Made by a program: the position numbers and the translations under genes. Below the pieces are notes generated by a model. That model saw only the letters and a program-made list of their open reading frames with translations. It made no database searches and was not told where the DNA came from. 64,000 bases of DNA, from positions 36,965 through 100,964 of the forward strand of contig CASELF010000075.1 in the NCBI GenBank assembly GCA_949288725.1, written 5' to 3'. The stretch comes from an uncultured bacterium. GTDB taxonomy: Bacteria; Cyanobacteriota; Vampirovibrionia; Gastranaerophilales; Gastranaerophilaceae. Below, piece after piece: positions 43,712 to 53,071 of this stretch (position 1 is its first letter; each line of letters opens with the position of its first letter).

Positions 43712-43741
43712 ATTATACCACGTGGATTAAAAAGCCGTCAA
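43712..43741 (-). promoter_or_regulatory. Strong promoter of the tail-fibre-like pair
   Basis: On the minus strand TTGACG (43741-43736) and TATAAT (43717-43712) are 18 nt apart, with a leader of about 55 nt to the ATG at 43649. Confidence 0.65.
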
Positions 43742-43743
43742 CA

Positions 43744-43778
43744 ACAAAAAAGAGTAACGTTTGTTACCCTTTTTTGTT
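43744..43778 (-). terminator. Terminator of the small membrane protein gene
   Basis: AACAAAAAAG and GTAAC arms (43744-43758) pair with GTTAC..CTTTTTTGTT (43763-43778). Minus-strand transcription from 44206 ends here, immediately ahead of the next promoter. Confidence 0.65.
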
Positions 43779-43801
43779 GATATATTTTATATTGAAACTT
43801 A

Positions 43802-44206
43802 TTATGCTGCTGGTTTTTTGCTAAATAACTTAGCAATAGGATCATAAGTATTTTTAGCAAGCCATTCACCAGCAACGGCGACATAGTTAACTGCTTTTTT
43901 GAACCAACCAGCATTAGCCTTTTCAGCATCAGTTAGAACAGTCAAAACTTTAGCTTTATTACCGGCAACTAGTGCTGCAGCAACTGCAACTAAAACACCA
44001 ACTGTTGCTAAAAGTTTTTTACCAAAAGAACTTTTCTTTTTAGGTTTTGCTGCCGGATCATTTTGAGCCGGTTTATTATCAGCGGGTTTTGCAAAAGCAC
44101 CAGGGCGATCAAAAAAACCTGTATTTTCAGGTTTATTTGCTGCTGCGGCTGTTGATGTATCTGCCGGTCCGCAAAATCTGACACTGGATATTGAATTTAC
44201 CATCAT
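43802..44206 (-). CDS. Small membrane protein with Lys/Pro/Ala-rich region
   Basis: The 134-residue protein is not recognised. It opens with a VNSISSVRFCG motif, continues with a disordered Ala/Pro/Lys-rich region (KPAQNDPAAKPKKKSS), and then has one hydrophobic helix (KLLATVGVLVAVAAALVAG) near residues 67-86. The remainder is amphipathic. The start at 44206 is set by an AAGGAGG site 8 nt upstream; a second ATG follows at once. The N-terminal RFCG recalls the SFGA/SFK motifs in other unknown proteins here. Confidence 0.7.
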   Translation of the reverse strand: MMVNSISSVRFCGPADTSTAAAANKPENTGFFDRPGAFAKPADNKPAQNDPAAKPKKKSSFGKKLLATVGVLVAVAAALVAGNKAKVLTVLTDAEKANAGWFKKAVNYVAVAGEWLAKNTYDPIAKLFSKKPAA

Positions 44207-44377
44207 AGGAAAAACCTCCTTAACACTTCTACCACATAGGATATAAAACACCTGATATTCTATTTTTGTCTTATTATAGAAATTTTTCAATATATTGTTA
44301 CAAAACTTTACATTAAAAGTGGAATATTTTTGAATGAATTGTAATCTATATAATTGGAGAGGGAGGAAATATTAAAA

Positions 44378-47300
44378 ATGGCAGAATTAGAAACTATGGT
44401 TCTTGATATAGATAAGAATGATTATATAGAAGCAGACTTTATGTCCAGACGTTTTGTTAATGCAGAAACGAGAAATCGTGCGTATATAAATGTTTTGGGG
44501 GCAGAATTATTTATAAGATATCTTGCTGATAACGGGTATAATACTGAAGATATTGTTTCTATGCATTCAATTTCAAAAGTTCTAGAAGATGTTGATATTG
44601 CTGATATATTATTGCCAAATGTGCATTTAGACGTTCGTGCTATTTTTAATGAAGATAAAATTTTTATTCCTAAATCCCATTTTGAACTTGATATTACTCC
44701 TGATATTTATATAGTTTTAAAATTTTCTAAAAATCTTAAAGAGGCTACATTTTTGGGTTATTTCAAGCCTTCACAGGTTAATAAAAAGTATGCAAATGAT
44801 GAATATTATTTTATTCCAAAAGAGCATCTTTCAACTCCTGACACATTTTTCAAAACTTTATCCAAGTATAAAACTATAAAAGAACAAAAATTAGATGCCA
44901 AAGATTTTCTAAAGGGTCGTGCTTTATCCGTTGCGCTTTCTGATCATAATTTGAATAATGCAGAGCGTAAAGAGTTATACAGATTAATGCTTACTGATTC
45001 TATGCTTAGAGATAGTGTTTCCGAATTTGATAATTTTGAAGTCTTATCAAGTCAAGTATCATCAGTTTTATTGGAAAGAATTGAACTTAAAGAAAAAGAA
45101 TCCAAGGCAGTCCCTGGAATTGCGGCATTAACTACGGAAGAAATTTTGAAAGAAGGTATTGAGGCTGCAATAACAGAAAAAACTGCAGAGGCAACAGAAG
45201 TGTTTGATGCAGTTACTGAAAGCGCAGAAACTGTAACAGATGTAGTTGAAGCAACAGCAAATGTTGCAGATGTCTTTGAGGCTGCTCCTGAAGATGAACC
45301 ATCTGTTAATGTAGAAAATGTTAATGCATCAAAAACCGCTCCAACTCTTGAAATTCTAAATCCGGATGAAGAACAAGAACCTCAAATGCAATCTTCTGAA
45401 GAAGAAGAAAAAGATAGTTCTGACTCTCAAGATGACAAAGAAGAACAAGAACAACCAGAAGAAGAAAAAGATGAAACTCCAAACGCTGAACCTGCAAACG
45501 AGGAAGTTTCTCAAGAACAAACAGAAGCCCCTCAAGACGAAGATATAACAGAAGAGGAATTATCACTAGGTGATATAGATGATGAAATAACATTAGATGA
45601 AGATTTAGCGGTTTCAGATTTAGATACATTAGACACAGAAGAAGTTGCAGAAACAGCAGAAACAATCACAGAAGAAGAAAAAGACGAAACAACAACCGCA
45701 GAACCTGCAAACGAGGAAGTTTCTCAAGAACAAACAGAAGCACCGCAAGACGAAGATATAACAGAAGAAGAATTATCACTGGGTGATATAGATGATGAAA
45801 TAACATTAGATGAAGATTTAGCGGTTTCCGATTTAGATACATTAGACACAGAAGAAGTTGCAGAAACAGCAGAAACAATCACAGAAGAAGAAAAAGACGA
45901 AACAACAACCGCAGAACTTGCAAACGAGGAAGTTTCTCAAGAACAAACAGAAGCCCCTCAAGACGAAGATATAACAGAAGAAGAATTGTCGCTAGGTGAT
46001 ATAGATGATGAAATAACATTAGATGAAGATTTAGCGGTTTCAGATTTAGATACATTAGACACAGAAGAAGTGGCAGATGTTTCTGCTCCTGTTGAACAAA
46101 AACAAGATAACGCAGAAAATCACAATCAACCGCAACCGCAAGTAGAAACTAATAAGACAATTCCAATGCAAGAAATGTCGGTTGATACTCTTTTAGACAA
46201 CGCAATTGCTGCAATAGATCAAAACAAAACAGAACCTATGACACCTGAGGTTTCAGATAGAGTTTCAGATACAGCAATCAAGATGACATCAGTTGCAGGT
46301 GGTACTGTAGAAGGTTTGCAAGCAGGTGTCAATAAAGAAGATCCATTGGGTGGTATAAACAAAAATCATACTAATGATTACAATTCTGATGTTGTAATGT
46401 CTGCAACAGATGATCACATGTCATTTATTGGCGGTCTTTCAGATGCCAAAAGACAAGCAAACATGATGGCAGAGGCTCAAGGTTTAACAGACAAACCAAA
46501 AGATATGTCAGAACTTCACACAGTTGAGCGTGAAAAAGAAGAAACAATTGTTCATGAAGTAGTAGATATGGATAGTATCCAACATGTAGAGCGTGAAAAG
46601 TTTGTAGAAGATGAATCTGCAATAGTTGAGATGGATTCAATAAAAGATGTTGATTCTCCGACAAAACCTGCAGCAAATATTGAAGAATTAGCGCTTCAAC
46701 AAGTTGAAACAGAAACAATTGAATTACCTGACTTAAATTCATATACGATAAATGAAGATGGAACATCCCCATTAGATAATATGAATTGGGGACCTGAGGA
46801 AGAAGTAAATTCAGATGAGTTATTGGATTTGGATGTTGCAGAAAGTTTGATTGGGGGTGCTGTAAATATCGGCCAAACTGATTATACTGATGATTTAGTT
46901 GATGGTACGGCATTCCAAACACAAGATGTTATATTTGATGCACCTGCGCCTGCATCTGATGAGATAACAATCAGCGAAGAGAATTCACCAACAGAAGATA
47001 TCGTTCTTCCGACAGAAGATGTACTTGATGAATTAGTAGGAGAAGATGCTGCGCCTGAAAAAGAAGATAGCGTGAATGAAGAAAAACATCCTGAAACTTC
47101 AGAACAAGACAATTCTCCGATAGAAATATCTGAGGGCTCTGATGAAGATATTATGAATGAAGAAGTGATAGATGAGTTAGCAGAAGAACCTTCTGCTCCG
47201 AAAGATACAGAAACCTCAGAAGCAGAACAAGATTGGACAGGTGATATAGGCTATGATACATTATCAGATGTTGAACCTGATACTCAACCTGAGGAAGATA

Positions 47301-48151
47301 CTTTAGATTCAATAGTTGAACATTCTCCAACAACTACTGTCTATAACGCAAAATCTAATTCAACAGTTATAAGTGATAAAACATTTAAACCTGGAGAAAT
47401 AAATATAGATATAAATGGGCAGTCAAATCCGCAACCAGTACAGGATGACGATACAATAAGCAGTTTATATGATCGCAATTCTGATGTTGCAACAAATACT
47501 ATATTAAGTAATCCTGGCAGATTAACACAACAAAAACAAAAACAATCAGGCGGTTTAACAGCAGGATTAGGTATTGCAGGTGCATTGGTAGTATTTGTGT
47601 TACTGTTTGCTTTTGGATTTGGAATTTCTAAATTCATAAAAGGTCCAACAGAAGAAGCGCTTCAACCTATTAGTGAAGATGGCGGAGATATTAATAATAA
47701 TGTTGCCCAACAATCTGCGCAACCAGAAGGGCAAGTTGTCGAAATGGATAACAATACAAACGCATTAGCTTCAACAGCCGGGACTAAGGCTCCAACATCT
47801 CCATCATCATTTGTAGAGGTTAAAAAGTTATCCTGGGAAGTACCTGGAGCAGTTTCAGCAGATCCTAATTTCCAACAGTATTTCCAATCAGCAGGTAAAA
47901 GTCTAAAATCAGCCCTGATGACAGATTTGTTATCAGTATCAGATAAGGCTTATGCAAGTGAAATGCGAGTAAGTATAACATACAATCAAGATGGAACCTT
48001 TAGAGATGCACGAATAGTAACCGCAAGTGGGTCAAATCAGATTGATAATATTGTGTTAAGAACTGTTAATCAAACACTTAATGTCTTGAAAGCCCCTCGT
48101 AGTGTGGGATCTTACGAAAATACAACGGCAGTACTTAAAATTTATTTATAA
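44378..48151 (+). CDS. DUF1822-like protein with acidic repeats and C-terminal TonB-like domain
   Basis: The 1257-residue protein has an N-terminal domain (about 1-230) whose plan, NRAYINVLGAELFIRYL, VDIADILLPN, EATFLGYF, resembles cyanobacterial DUF1822. A very acidic region follows, with three nearly identical 71-residue repeats (LSLGDIDDEITLDEDLAV in each). A transmembrane helix lies near 1062-1085 (GIAGALVVFVLLFAFGFGI) and the end resembles a TonB C-terminal domain (DGTFRDARIVTASGS). The topology would be a cytoplasmic bulk with an outside C-terminal domain. The ATG at 44378 has GGAGG upstream. It precedes a sigma factor and a zinc-ribbon ATPase. Its function is unknown. Confidence 0.75.
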   Translation: MAELETMVLDIDKNDYIEADFMSRRFVNAETRNRAYINVLGAELFIRYLADNGYNTEDIVSMHSISKVLEDVDIADILLPNVHLDVRAIFNEDKIFIPKSHFELDITPDIYIVLKFSKNLKEATFLGYFKPSQVNKKYANDEYYFIPKEHLSTPDTFFKTLSKYKTIKEQKLDAKDFLKGRALSVALSDHNLNNAERKELYRLMLTDSMLRDSVSEFDNFEVLSSQVSSVLLERIELKEKESKAVPGIAALTTEEILKEGIEAAITEKTAEATEVFDAVTESAETVTDVVEATANVADVFEAAPEDEPSVNVENVNASKTAPTLEILNPDEEQEPQMQSSEEEEKDSSDSQDDKEEQEQPEEEKDETPNAEPANEEVSQEQTEAPQDEDITEEELSLGDIDDEITLDEDLAVSDLDTLDTEEVAETAETITEEEKDETTTAEPANEEVSQEQTEAPQDEDITEEELSLGDIDDEITLDEDLAVSDLDTLDTEEVAETAETITEEEKDETTTAELANEEVSQEQTEAPQDEDITEEELSLGDIDDEITLDEDLAVSDLDTLDTEEVADVSAPVEQKQDNAENHNQPQPQVETNKTIPMQEMSVDTLLDNAIAAIDQNKTEPMTPEVSDRVSDTAIKMTSVAGGTVEGLQAGVNKEDPLGGINKNHTNDYNSDVVMSATDDHMSFIGGLSDAKRQANMMAEAQGLTDKPKDMSELHTVEREKEETIVHEVVDMDSIQHVEREKFVEDESAIVEMDSIKDVDSPTKPAANIEELALQQVETETIELPDLNSYTINEDGTSPLDNMNWGPEEEVNSDELLDLDVAESLIGGAVNIGQTDYTDDLVDGTAFQTQDVIFDAPAPASDEITISEENSPTEDIVLPTEDVLDELVGEDAAPEKEDSVNEEKHPETSEQDNSPIEISEGSDEDIMNEEVIDELAEEPSAPKDTETSEAEQDWTGDIGYDTLSDVEPDTQPEEDTLDSIVEHSPTTTVYNAKSNSTVISDKTFKPGEINIDINGQSNPQPVQDDDTISSLYDRNSDVATNTILSNPGRLTQQKQKQSGGLTAGLGIAGALVVFVLLFAFGFGISKFIKGPTEEALQPISEDGGDINNNVAQQSAQPEGQVVEMDNNTNALASTAGTKAPTSPSSFVEVKKLSWEVPGAVSADPNFQQYFQSAGKSLKSALMTDLLSVSDKAYASEMRVSITYNQDGTFRDARIVTASGSNQIDNIVLRTVNQTLNVLKAPRSVGSYENTTAVLKIYL
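45461..46081 (+). repeat. Near-identical 213-bp tandem repeats, three copies
   Basis: Units begin at 45461, 45674 and 45887, an exact 213-bp period (71 codons), the last one ending early near 46081. They share almost all bases, so they are young or kept alike by recombination, and copy number may vary. Confidence 0.9.
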
Positions 48152-48188
48152 CTATGCTATACTTTTGTAAGATAGAGGGAGCATTATT

Positions 48189-48746
48189 GTGGAATTAGCA
48201 CAAGAGAAGATTGACTTAATTGACAGAATAATTAAAGGTGATCGCAAATATTCAAATAATGAAGATTTGTATGAAGACTTCTTTAATGAAACCTGTAAAC
48301 GTTCCATGACCATAATTAATGCAATAGACTCCGAAGCAACGCTTGAAGCATATATGCGTAGAGTGGTTACAACATCTATAATAAATGTGCTAAAAGATAC
48401 AGGCAGGCTCCGCAGAACAAGCAGCGGATATAGAGCAAATAAAGAAGTCGCAATAGAAACTCCTGATGTTGATTATTCTAATGTTACAATAAGTTATTCA
48501 AGTATAAAGATTCCAGACAGCCCTGAAGATATTGCTATGCAAAGGGAAGTTCTTGAATTTGTTGCAGATTCCGTAATAAGAATAGATAAAGAAAATCCTG
48601 GAAAAGACTATTTACATATTTATACTTTGCGCTATGATAAAGGCATGACACAAAAAGAAATTTCTGATGAACTGGGGATATCACAATCTGAAGTGTCCAA
48701 AAGACTATATAAGTTAATGGAAAAAGTCAGAAATGTTATTCAATAG
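48189..48746 (+). CDS. Sigma-70 family RNA polymerase sigma factor
   Basis: The 185-residue protein has a region-2-like N-terminal half (DLIDRIIKGDRK, EAYMRRVVTTSIINVL) and a clear sigma region 4 helix-turn-helix at the C-terminus (KGMTQKEISDELGISQSEVSKRLYKLMEKV). No region 1.1 or 3 is present, as in alternative (ECF/SigF-like) factors. The start is GTG at 48189 with GAGGGAG upstream. It lies 37 nt after the DUF1822-like gene and 13 nt before the zinc-ribbon ATPase, so the three form an operon. Its promoter targets are unknown. Confidence 0.87.
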   Translation: MELAQEKIDLIDRIIKGDRKYSNNEDLYEDFFNETCKRSMTIINAIDSEATLEAYMRRVVTTSIINVLKDTGRLRRTSSGYRANKEVAIETPDVDYSNVTISYSSIKIPDSPEDIAMQREVLEFVADSVIRIDKENPGKDYLHIYTLRYDKGMTQKEISDELGISQSEVSKRLYKLMEKVRNVIQ

Positions 48747-48759
48747 ATAATACTGATTT

Positions 48760-51700
48760 ATGAAATGTCCTGTATGCAAAAGAAATATTCCGAATGAGGC
48801 ATTAAAATGTCCTTATTGTAAGACACGCACAGGTTTATTATGTACACATTGTAAAACTGTAAACCCTGTGGGTGCACTTGTATGTCAAAAATGCGGTGCT
48901 GAATTATTAAAAATTTGTCCGCATTGCAACAGTGTGAATTTTCCTATTGCAACAAAGTGCAGAAAATGCGGTTCTCCATTGGGTAATGTCAGCCATAAAT
49001 ATAAAAATAAACCAACTTCAAAACAAGTTACAAAAGATAAAAGAGAGCATTTGCTGAAGTTAAAATTTATACCTGAATTATGTACGCATACACAGGCACA
49101 TAAAATATTAACTGAGGGTTTGCACTCAAAAGATAAAAAGATTTTTTCAATAACAGGTGAAAAAGGTTTGGGTAAAACAACACTGTTAAGACAAGTTATG
49201 CAGACCTTACAAAAGGATAATTTTGAATGGTGTGTCGGCAGATGTACTTCAATAACACAACTTTCACCCGGTGGTGTTATTCAGGATATGTTGCTTAATT
49301 TGTTCAAACTTCCGGGATATTATATAAGTACGGAAGAGTTGAAAAAAGATGCAATGCAATTTTTTACTAATGAATTCAGGTTTCTTAATGCTACAGAAAT
49401 TTCTAATTTCTTAAATTTTTTATACAATTCAAATGATGGTAATTACGAAGATATTATATTAAATAAGAAGAAAACCTATGATATCTTAAACAAGATTTTT
49501 GATGCATTTTGTAATACGGGAAGATTTGTTTTTGTAGTTGATAATTTTGATTTTATAGATGGTTTTTCTATTGAATTTCTTACGAATTTTATAAAGCGTC
49601 CAAATAATTGGAAAAATTTGCGTTTAATAGTTGTTTATAATGAGCATAAGCCTGTTAGCGGATTTTTCGGAATTGAAAACAAGGATATTAAATCATATAC
49701 AGATATTCATTTAGCGCCTGTTACGGTTAGCGAGTTAGAGCATTGGATGAAATTTACCGGAGAATCCGGAACTTATGTTTCTAAAAGAGAGCAGGAGATT
49801 ATATTTGAAAGATGTGACGGAAATCCTGCATTTGTGGAGCAGGCAATAAGTTATTGTTTTGATTGTCAAATTACGGATAAAGCATTTATTATGCCAAGAA
49901 ATTTTCACGATTTGATTGTTGAACGCTTAAATACTTTAAAGAAATCCAATTATGAAGCATATCGACTTATCATTGGCAGTGCCATATTAGGATATAAATT
50001 GAATGTTGCATTGTTGAGAGAAATTTTTGGTTATAATGCTAAAGAATTTAATGATATTATTCTATATTTGACCAAAACAAATTATATAAGACGCTATAGT
50101 GAAATATATTATGAATTTAATAATATTTTGCTATGGGAAACAATATTGAAAAATATAAAGCATGATAAGGAATTTGAAGAATTAAACGTAAAAATCGGTA
50201 GGGCAGTAAGCGCATTTAAACTTAATACAAATCCTGTAATGGCAGTGATTTCTCAAAATTTAAAAGAAAACAGAATGGCATTTGATATATGGACAAAGAT
50301 AACCAGATTATCAGCATATATTGGAGATATAAATTTATATGTTATATCGCAGCGTCAATGCTTAGCGTTATTGAATGAATTTAATGAAAATGAAACTGTT
50401 AATATAAGATATAATATAAGTGAACGTTTAGGAAAATTACTTACTGAGTATGATCCGGAAGAGGCTATTGAATTTTTGCCTGATGCTATTGCAAATGCTA
50501 AAACAAATAATGATGAAGCAAAAGAAATTGAGTTGTTGGGATATTTAGCGTCTTGTTGCTGCAAGATTGGAAATTATTACGGGGCGGTAGAATGTGCAGA
50601 TAATGTATTGAAGAAAATGGCTCCATCCCAAGAACTTGAAGGAGCAATGGTAAAGGCAACAAAAATTTATCCGCTTTTGTACATCGGTAATTGTGGTGAA
50701 GTTATCAATTTGATTGATAATGATATATTGCCAATCCTTTCATCAAATATTTCAAAGCCTAGATTGAATAAATCAATTCCGCCGGGATTTTTGTATGATA
50801 CTTGGCTTAGAGTATATGCATCATTAGCGATTGCGCTTGCAATGCAAGGAAACGACAGGGCTTTTGAAGTTTTAACTTATGTATTTGATGTTATCGATAA
50901 AAATAGAATTTCGGATGTTAATTTAACTTGTCGTTTAAAATTGGCACTTGCTTATGCAAATACTATGAAGGGTAATTTTATAACCTCAAAAGAAGTTTTG
51001 TCAGATGTTGCAAATAGGTTAGGTGTAGCGTATAACAATACAGATGATTTAGATGAAGCAAAAGCCCAATTTACCAATTGTTTTGATTTGATAGAGACGA
51101 TGAATAGTTTTCTGTTAAAGGAATATGACGGATTGCAAGAAAATCTTGTTGAATATGTAATGTTTGCAAATAATACCGGAGATGAATTTAGCAAGAATAT
51201 ATTCAAGGCAATGTTGGGTAAATTATTCTGTGATTCAAAGCAGGCAAAGCATGCAATAGAAATATATAATGAACAAATAACATATTTTGCCAATAAAAAA
51301 TATGCAATCGGTGCTTTGTTGTGTTGGTATTTAATAGCAGAAGCAACAATAATTGCAGAAACTCCGAAAAAAGCAGTAGATATAGCAATGCAGGCACTTG
51401 AAATTGCTCAAAATCCAAGAATAAATAATTACTTCTTTATAGTTTTATTGCGTATGGTGATTGCCAAAGCAGAAATTCAACTTTCGGATTATGAAACAGC
51501 AAAAATAAATTTAGAATCAGCATTAATTCTTGCAAAAAAATATAATATGAATGATATGTTGTCAAAAATTTATTATATATATGCAAACTATTATTTTGAA
51601 TTAGGTTCAGTTCAGTCCCAAAAACAGTTGGAATATTTGCGAGGAGCGTCTACAATGTATGATAAGGCTCTGAATATTATTGTGAAGACAACTAAAAATA

Positions 51701-51777
51701 CTGTCTTGAAAGATAAAATTGCGGTCAAAAAAGAAAATTTAATGGATTATTGTAATAAAAACAGTTTACCATTGTAA
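48760..51777 (+). CDS. Zinc-ribbon AAA/STAND-type ATPase with helical repeats
   Basis: The 1005-residue protein starts with three zinc-ribbon pairs (CPVC..CPYC, CTHC..CQKC, CPHC..CRKC) within about 75 residues. An AAA/STAND-type ATPase follows, with Walker A GEKGLGKT near residue 132 and Walker B VVDNFDFID near 263. From about 480 to the end it consists of TPR-like helical repeats (EAIEFLPDAIANAKTNND, EIELLGYLASCCCKIGNY). This build is typical of regulatory ATPases that sense ligands or partners. It overlaps nothing and follows the sigma factor closely. A role in controlling the sigma factor is inference. Confidence 0.85.
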   Translation: MKCPVCKRNIPNEALKCPYCKTRTGLLCTHCKTVNPVGALVCQKCGAELLKICPHCNSVNFPIATKCRKCGSPLGNVSHKYKNKPTSKQVTKDKREHLLKLKFIPELCTHTQAHKILTEGLHSKDKKIFSITGEKGLGKTTLLRQVMQTLQKDNFEWCVGRCTSITQLSPGGVIQDMLLNLFKLPGYYISTEELKKDAMQFFTNEFRFLNATEISNFLNFLYNSNDGNYEDIILNKKKTYDILNKIFDAFCNTGRFVFVVDNFDFIDGFSIEFLTNFIKRPNNWKNLRLIVVYNEHKPVSGFFGIENKDIKSYTDIHLAPVTVSELEHWMKFTGESGTYVSKREQEIIFERCDGNPAFVEQAISYCFDCQITDKAFIMPRNFHDLIVERLNTLKKSNYEAYRLIIGSAILGYKLNVALLREIFGYNAKEFNDIILYLTKTNYIRRYSEIYYEFNNILLWETILKNIKHDKEFEELNVKIGRAVSAFKLNTNPVMAVISQNLKENRMAFDIWTKITRLSAYIGDINLYVISQRQCLALLNEFNENETVNIRYNISERLGKLLTEYDPEEAIEFLPDAIANAKTNNDEAKEIELLGYLASCCCKIGNYYGAVECADNVLKKMAPSQELEGAMVKATKIYPLLYIGNCGEVINLIDNDILPILSSNISKPRLNKSIPPGFLYDTWLRVYASLAIALAMQGNDRAFEVLTYVFDVIDKNRISDVNLTCRLKLALAYANTMKGNFITSKEVLSDVANRLGVAYNNTDDLDEAKAQFTNCFDLIETMNSFLLKEYDGLQENLVEYVMFANNTGDEFSKNIFKAMLGKLFCDSKQAKHAIEIYNEQITYFANKKYAIGALLCWYLIAEATIIAETPKKAVDIAMQALEIAQNPRINNYFFIVLLRMVIAKAEIQLSDYETAKINLESALILAKKYNMNDMLSKIYYIYANYYFELGSVQSQKQLEYLRGASTMYDKALNIIVKTTKNTVLKDKIAVKKENLMDYCNKNSLPL

Positions 51778-51914
51778 TTTTTAGACAGTAAGTTCAAATG
51801 ATAATGATAATAAATAGCCCTTAAAAAGTATTCATTTTTGTAAAGAAAAAAAATATAATCTTTACATAAAATCATGTTTATTTTAAAAATATGATATAAA
51901 AAAAGGACGCGAAA

Positions 51915-52556
51915 TTGCAGAATAATTTTGAAAGTTTTGATAACTCGGAAACCGCTACAAAGAAAGATATTGTTATTCAAGAGAGAGTTGAATTAATATC
52001 TTCTCATATGTATAAACAATTTCTGGATTATCAGCATGCTACCGTTAATACTAATGATATATTTATCAGAATGGTGGAATGCTTAGAACTTATTTCGAAC
52101 AATTTGAAGCAATCATTTTCATCACGCGGTATAACAACACAAAATATATATGTTGATATAGATTCATTAAAAACTGTAGCAATAATAAATATTCTATGGC
52201 GCAAAATGAGTTTTACAACCAGATGTAATTTTGAACCTCAAACGTTATATAGAGATGATGGCAGACATATTTTCGCGAACCGTATAATTGCATTGAATGG
52301 AAATTATTACGACATAATAAAGGATGCAAAAGATAAAACAGAAGAAATAGAACGTCTTCTGGAAAATGAAATAGCATCATTGTATGTTCCTGCAGACCAG
52401 ACTCAAAGATGTATATTTAAGTTGAAAAGTACAGGTCAAGAATTTATGGTTCATCAGGTAGATGCCCCAAGAGATGTGGTGTTGAAGGTTGTTGAAACCG
52501 TATGCGGCTGGCCGCTTCACCACAAGGACGGATCTGTTAGAAAATTCTTTAATTAA
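51915..52556 (+). CDS. Protein of unknown function
   Basis: I do not recognise this 213-residue protein. It is soluble-looking, with a helical N-terminal half (ERVELISSHMYKQFLDYQHA, IFIRMVECLELISNNLKQSF) and a mixed C-terminal half ending in VCGWPLHHKDGSVRKFFN. No signal peptide or catalytic motif is obvious. The start is TTG at 51915 with an AAAAGGAC ribosome site 8 nt upstream. It lies about 140 nt after the ATPase gene, probably with its own promoter. Confidence 0.65.
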   Translation: MQNNFESFDNSETATKKDIVIQERVELISSHMYKQFLDYQHATVNTNDIFIRMVECLELISNNLKQSFSSRGITTQNIYVDIDSLKTVAIINILWRKMSFTTRCNFEPQTLYRDDGRHIFANRIIALNGNYYDIIKDAKDKTEEIERLLENEIASLYVPADQTQRCIFKLKSTGQEFMVHQVDAPRDVVLKVVETVCGWPLHHKDGSVRKFFN

Positions 52557-52643
52557 TTTAATTTTTAATCTTAATTAAAGTTTAAAATTTGACTTTATTA
52601 AAAAAAATACTAAATAATAGATGTAGAGGTATTTAGGTTATAT

Positions 52644-52901
52644 ATGAAATTAGTAGATAAATTAAAAGAATACGAAAATCAGTATTTATTTATAAGGTGG
52701 GCAACCGGCGGTGAATACGGAAAATTGATGTATGTCGGGGATGACTTTGTTGAATTTAATATCATAGATGTAGATACAATGAGTTATCGCGAAACTGTAT
52801 TAATATATTCACCCTTGATACTGGAGGTAACTATTGGGGGCTCTGATATCGCTAGAATTGTAGCAGAAGTATCTTCTCAAATGTCTGTTGGTGACAATTA
52901 A
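52644..52901 (+). CDS. Small Sm-like protein
   Basis: The 85-residue protein has the strand order of an Sm/LSm-type barrel: LVDKLKEYENQYLFIRW, GEYGKLMYVGDDFVEFNIID, ETVLIYSPLILEVTIGG. Bacterial Sm-like proteins bind RNA, but the Hfq signatures are not seen, so the fold suggestion is tentative and no function is given. A weak site lies before the ATG at 52644. A hairpin 5 nt after the stop ends the unit. Confidence 0.6.
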   Translation: MKLVDKLKEYENQYLFIRWATGGEYGKLMYVGDDFVEFNIIDVDTMSYRETVLIYSPLILEVTIGGSDIARIVAEVSSQMSVGDN

Positions 52902-52906
52902 TAAGC

Positions 52907-52936
52907 AAAAAAAAAAGTCACAATTCTTTGCGACTT
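52907..52936 (-). terminator. Hairpin oriented for minus-strand termination
   Basis: Ten A precede AAGTCACAA (52915-52923), which pairs with TTGCGACTT (52928-52936). The stem has an A-C mismatch on plus but a G-U pair on minus, where ten T follow, so it works best on the minus strand. Confidence 0.55.
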
Positions 52937-53036
52937 GAACAATAATCTTGGGAGGAGATTTTGGGATAGTTTATACCTGCATGATATTATAATCATGCAA
53001 ATTTGGTTACATGTTTATTTTAATATTTTACAAAAG

Positions 53037-53065
53037 TTTACAAACTTGCATTTTCAGGTTATAAT
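53037..53065 (+). promoter_or_regulatory. Promoter of aroQ (likely leaderless)
   Basis: TTTACA at 53037-53042 and TATAAT at 53060-53065 are 17 nt apart. Only 6 nt separate the -10 box from the ATG at 53072, so the mRNA would begin at the start codon. Confidence 0.65.
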
Positions 53066-53071
53066 ATTAAT

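Noticed and set aside
45321..45878. Long minus-strand frames opposite the 213-bp repeats
   Set aside because: They are Leu-rich mirror images of the acidic repeat, lack ribosome sites and have no independent support.
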